NCBI RefSeq assembly: GCF_020382885.2
Contig: NC_058504.1
Location: 13,899,019-13,963,018 of the forward strand
Origin: Scatophagus argus
Taxonomy: Eukaryota; Chordata; Actinopteri; Scatophagidae
Reading direction: 5' to 3'
Length of the DNA: 64,000 nucleotides
The notes beneath the pieces were generated by a model. The model saw only the letters and a program-made list of their open reading frames with translations, had not been told where the DNA came from and searched no databases. Shown in pieces: positions 59,370-64,000 of this stretch (within the stretch, counting starts at the first letter, position 1; the number at the start of each line of letters is the position of its first letter). Position numbers and translations under genes: made by a program.

Positions 59370-61823
59370 ACTAAATTAACTTTAGTAGTTTAGTTTAGTA
59401 GACAGAAGAGTCTCTTGTTGATGATATCACATCTTCATCAGGAGACAGCCAGCTTCTTAGTTGATTTTCAAATTGAACGTGGGCCCACGTAGTCCAGTAA
59501 TCACAATATCAAGTGATACTGAAGGATTGCTTTTTCTGTGCCTAAAATACATTTTATGCAAAATGAAATTGAGATTATGTATCCACGATCGTGCGTCTGC
59601 ATTTTTATTACAATAATTTATTTCTGTTCGTAGCAGTTTCATACCTTAACATCTTGAACTTTTTTAAACATTAAGAACTCCTTTATCTTCTATACTTACA
59701 CGTGTGTATGAATATGGCCGGACAGATTAGCCTCCTGATTCATGAGAAGAAAGTTAATATTGAAATAAAGGAAAAATTTGACTTAGTTTGCTTGATTTAG
59801 TTTTACTGGAGGGATGAAGACTACTTTTTCCAAAAGATATGTCTTCATTTGGTGTTTTCATGCTGATGGTAAGAGAGTGCTATCTAACACATCAGTCTGA
59901 GCTCTCCCATAGGTGTTTAACTGGCTGAAGCCTTCAGTGGAAGATTCACTTTATCTTTTGAGTGTAATTCAGGGTCAGCTCTTACACTTTCTTCTCGTGT
60001 CCAGACTCTTGCCTCGGACCCTGATGAGCAGAATCATAACTCTTCATGTCATGAAACGTCTCCACCACACTCCATCCATTTTAAACAAGTGCCTGTTTCA
60101 AGGTTTTATTCAACACAGTGGTTTATTTGAGAACATGAACGAAGTGTCTTAAGGCAAAGAGAGGCACACATGTACGCACATGCACACACACTGCTGCTCT
60201 CACTCAGATAATCCCACTGGATCTCCAAGACTTATCCATTGGAGTTGTGCGTCACTGGTATCCATGTGCGAGTTTGTTGCTGCCATGCTGAATTGGATTA
60301 TATTGCTTTTTGTAAAAATCATCTCTCCACATTCTCAATTAAAACCCCCTGGCACATTTTAACTTGTGTGCCATTCACACCTGTGTGAGTGTGTACAGGC
60401 TCTACAGTTTCATTAGAGCTCATAGCATTAACATTTTGATTGCTCTTCGTATCTTCTCTTGTGGCAGCTGTGCGATGTTATTATCTACCCGGTGATGCGA
60501 AGGTATACATTTGTTGGCAGGATTTTTGTTTTTTCTCATCGTGGCGCATCACACATTTTGACAATCAATTAACAGACCTGGTAGAGTTACCATGGGAACA
60601 ACCTCTTTTAGAGTAGACAGGACAGGAGCAACACCTTTAGCATCTAAGCTGTCTTTGTGAGTAACTGCAGCCCCAAGCAAGTGATGCATGTCCTATATGT
60701 GTATGTGCAACATCCACTTTGCATCACACAGTTGTCTTCCCACAATAAGGTGGGATAGATGTTACACTTCACTCGAGCCAAGCATGACATGAGCAGAAAT
60801 CCCCTTTGAGAGAGGACGTTATTAGAGTGTCCTGCTGTCAGATTGAGCAGGGGAAGGGGAAATCTGTGATATCTACAGTACTTATTTCAGGTACTGTGAG
60901 AGGGCAAGGAGAGGAGTGAGGAGTTAAATGATAGAAACAGACGGACACGGAAAGGAAGAAACGGACACAAAACAAACAGAAGTTAGGTGTGTGGCAACTG
61001 AAAGAGAAAAGCTAAGAGTGAAAATATTTGTGTGAGGAGAAAGGAAACAGAACAAGCAAAAAGGGCCAAGACATGGAAGGTAAAAAGAAAACCGCTGCTG
61101 ATTTGATGACTTATTCAGGCTTTCTGTAGAGCTCTCTTCCAAGGATCCCTTTGAAAAGGAGCATGTTTGAAGTGTCTGCATATGTGATAGTCTGTCTGTC
61201 AGTGGGAGGTGGAGCAGGGGGTGGCAGAACAGACAGAAAAACAGATACAGGGTTTGAGGAGGTGAGATAGCGAGGGAGGAAGGAGAAGAACAGGAACTGC
61301 TGTAAATAGAGGGGATGTGAGCGAGGGAGACAGCATATCAGCGTTCTCCTCTACACTGTGGAGGCCTCAGCAGGCACTGGCGAAGTTAGAGCATGGAAAT
61401 GGGTTATTAAAGGGGCTAAAGCTCTAAAACTGATCTCTCCCACCTGATTAGTGAAGAAAGGAAATGCTTAAGGATGGTAGGAGAGCAAGGTGGGATAGAA
61501 AATGCATTTATGTGAGCAAGGAGGCAGAAGGATGCAGTGGAACAAGGAGAAAAGAAAAGTGGGGAAGGATACAGCACAGGGATGTAGGGAATAAAAAATG
61601 AGCAAATCAATAAAAAATAAATAAATAATGAGAAGAAAACATAAACCTGAAAAAAAGGCTGGTAACTGATATAGTTGCCCCTTGGGAGATGCAGGAACCA
61701 TCAGATTTTCCACGCCCTTGTGAGGAGTAAGGACGTGTCCGTCCTTCTGGCTGGCAAACAGAGGCCTGACAGATTCTCTGTTTAACAGGACAATCTGCAC
61801 TCACAGTGTTGGCTCCTCGGCCC

Positions 61824-61856
<33 letters not shown>

Positions 61857-64000
61857 CTGAGCACACATTTGAAACAAGTCCAGTTTGCACAGAGCACCAG
61901 GGGAGCTCGGCTCATTGGCCAGCCTCTTGGTCGCCGTGGGAGACGGTGCTGGGATGGTCGACAGGGTATGGGAGAGTAAACAATGAGAAAGATGGGAATG
62001 GCCAGTGTGGAGGTCAAAGGTCAGCAGGGTGGATTGCACACAGGAGCTCTCACCTTCCTCCCTGGTATTTTCGTGCACACACACACACACAGTGATCACA
62101 CACAGAACTCACAGCAGACGCGAATAGGAATATAGCAAGCATTTACGAGCACATTGTTCTTGGAATTTTCTGAAGTGTGTGTGTGTGTGTGTGTGTCAGA
62201 AGCTCTCCAGGTCCATGTTAGCAGGTCATCATGGAGCAGGTGAAAGACGTTACCCATGGTCTCTTTCTATTTACAGGCCCAACACACACAGATAGCAGAA
62301 CTGAGGGCTGTTGTGCTGAAGATAAACAGGAATACGTGTATTTATGAGCTCTCAGTCAGTGTGGCACCATGAAGGATCCAGGGAGATTGCGGTGTGTTAT
62401 GGATGTACTTGTGTGGATCTCGGTGAACAGACTGCTTTTACATATTACAGGGGATTTAAGTGGAAAAGGAGAAACTGATCATCATGACTCCACGACCAAT
62501 GTTGTATTTGTGCTGAAGTGCTTGTGCTGCTGGAGCTGTCAGCTTCCCATCCCCCTCTGAGAACAGTGGAGGAAGCCCGTTTCTGCAGTGTTTACACTGT
62601 AAACGAACAGGAGCTGTGCATGACTTTCATTATTGTGGCAGACACACTGAACCACTGCTGCTCTTTCTCACACATCACCTCAGGCCTGAGTTTCTGTCAA
62701 AGGAAATTCATGATTTGTTAGCAAGGACTTGGCTCTTATCTTTGTAATGTTGGCCATTATTGCTAGGAAGTAAACACTGAGATCTGAGACGTTTTGATTT
62801 ATTCAGGAGCCTGAAGTGAGCCTTCCAGAAAGGTGGGTTAGAATCCCTCTCTGGGAATGCTATCACAGGCAAGTACAAAAGTTGAATTTGCATCCTGAAC
62901 CAGGAAGAATCTAAACTCTAAACTTTCTGCTCCAAAGATGTTTCTGCATTCCTGCATGGTGGCGATTAACTTGAAGAGTATGACATGATTGTTAGCGATA
63001 GAAATATTTGGCCAAAACTACAACCATAAGAGCAATGCTATATGAAACTGTCATTTCCTTTGAACGTCAAGATGAGGAAACGTAAACACAACATTGAGAA
63101 AAGATCATGAGGTTATTAGTTTATTTATTATTGAACATTTATTTGACAGGGATAAGATCAAAACAGCTGTCTGGTGCAAGTGTCATAGTGTCTATAACGG
63201 ATGCTAATTTGTAAAACCAACCTGTAGAAGAGCTTTTATTTAAAAATAAGAATAAAAACAATAAAATTAAAGATGAAATTAAAGGAAAATGAGAACAGTG
63301 AGGTGCAGCGCAAGCACAGTATTTTGGTTGCCTTATTAAAAGTGAATTTAATTAAAAGGATAATGTGGGGCAAAATAATATAATACATATATAACAGACT
63401 CTACGAAGAATTTCTGTATTTGAAGCCCAGCCACAAGTGAAACACCCTCGGGACACTTATATATTATATATTATTAAAATGTATATTGATTCCTTTGTCT
63501 TATTTCACAACAGGCTCCATGTACCTGCCACCTGCCACTACATACAATGTTTTAATCAAATATGTTTCAATCTAAGCTCAACCTTTTTATGTCATTTATA
63601 GTTGTTAGCTTCCTCGTAACACAGACCGCATGATGGAATTCATTTATATGTTAATCAGTGACATACATACACAAACATAGGTTGTTTCGAGTCTTCGAGT
63701 CGTCACAGATTCTTGAGGCTAACGCAGCTTGTTTGAGCTCCTGTCACTTTATGGGATTTGAAGCAGAGCGACTATGGAGAACACGGCTCTCCATTTGCCC
63801 ATTTTGACAACCCGAGATGAATATTAACTTTACGGCTTTTACAACAGGAAGCCAAAAGGAAGTTAATTACTGGACAACGAAGTGAACAAATATTTGCTTC
63901 CTTCTCAAAAGTTGGCGTGACAGTAAAGATAACACAAAAGTCGACAAGTGTTCTAAGCTGACTCATATCTGTTTCGACTCCACTGCTGGTCGTAGCTGTT
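59370..64000. other. Gene-poor flank, no supported gene
   Basis: No coding exon with a recognisable domain on either strand. It holds the microsatellites at 61829 and 62176, a purine-rich stretch (60890-61620) and a likely repeat edge at 63118-63150 (TTATTGAACATTTATTTGAC), a fish-type interspersed sequence of uncertain extent. It may be intronic to the arhgap-like gene if the PH/RhoGAP exons lie beyond the window. Confidence 0.4.

Noticed and set aside
61607-62099. Overlapping 105- and 136-codon minus-strand frames
   Set aside because: Built around a (GT)n tract giving poly-(Thr-His); no domain and no splice structure.

Overview
The window is vertebrate nuclear DNA, almost certainly from a ray-finned (teleost, probably percomorph) fish. 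The reasons are compact intron-rich genes with GT-AG introns, abundant (CA)n/(GT)n tracts, fish-type L2 LINE tails, a Tc1-type element and 'stick'-type nonautonomous repeats, a fish CXCL11-like chemokine, and human 5q35-like gene content (KIAA1191, GFPT2, MAPK9). All gene models were assembled by reading splice sites and reading-frame phase directly. No alignment was run, and family names rest on remembered protein families.

Layout. 0.5-1.6 kb: a complete 4-exon non-ELR CXC chemokine (+). 2.1-3.2 kb: a diverged interspersed repeat. 3.7-10.5 kb: kiaa1191/p33MONOX (+, 7 coding exons, 325 aa), with an alternative in-frame first exon and, inside its 3.2-kb intron 4, a promoter-like segment holding a palindromic RFX X-box. 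10.5-21.6 kb: gene-poor DNA with a MITE, a ~2.2-kb composite repeat containing a dead LINE reverse transcriptase and an L2 tail, and a Tc1-type inverted-repeat element interrupted by a retroposon tail. 21.8-37.8 kb: gfpt2 (+, 19 coding exons, 685 aa), the rate-limiting amidotransferase of the hexosamine pathway. 39.2-53.8 kb: mapk9/JNK2 (+, untranslated first exon plus 11 coding exons, 420 aa), with a perfect CRE at its promoter and a near-perfect hairpin in intron 3. 53.9-56.0 kb: a minus-strand gene whose two exons encode the C-terminal coiled coil typical of the ARHGAP22/24/25 family. 56-64 kb: no convincing coding exon, but several repeats.

The neighbours do not form an operon. gfpt2-mapk9 is a conserved vertebrate gene pair. 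An ARHGAP22/24/25-type gene next to gfpt2 parallels the human GFPT1-ARHGAP25 neighbourhood on 2p13, so the block is probably one side of an ancient duplicated region. mapk9 and the arhgap-like gene converge tail to tail, with polyadenylation signals only about 25 bp apart. The most interesting points are this overlapping 3' end, the hairpin in mapk9 intron 3, repeats flanking gfpt2 exon 2, and the unexplained X-box unit within kiaa1191.
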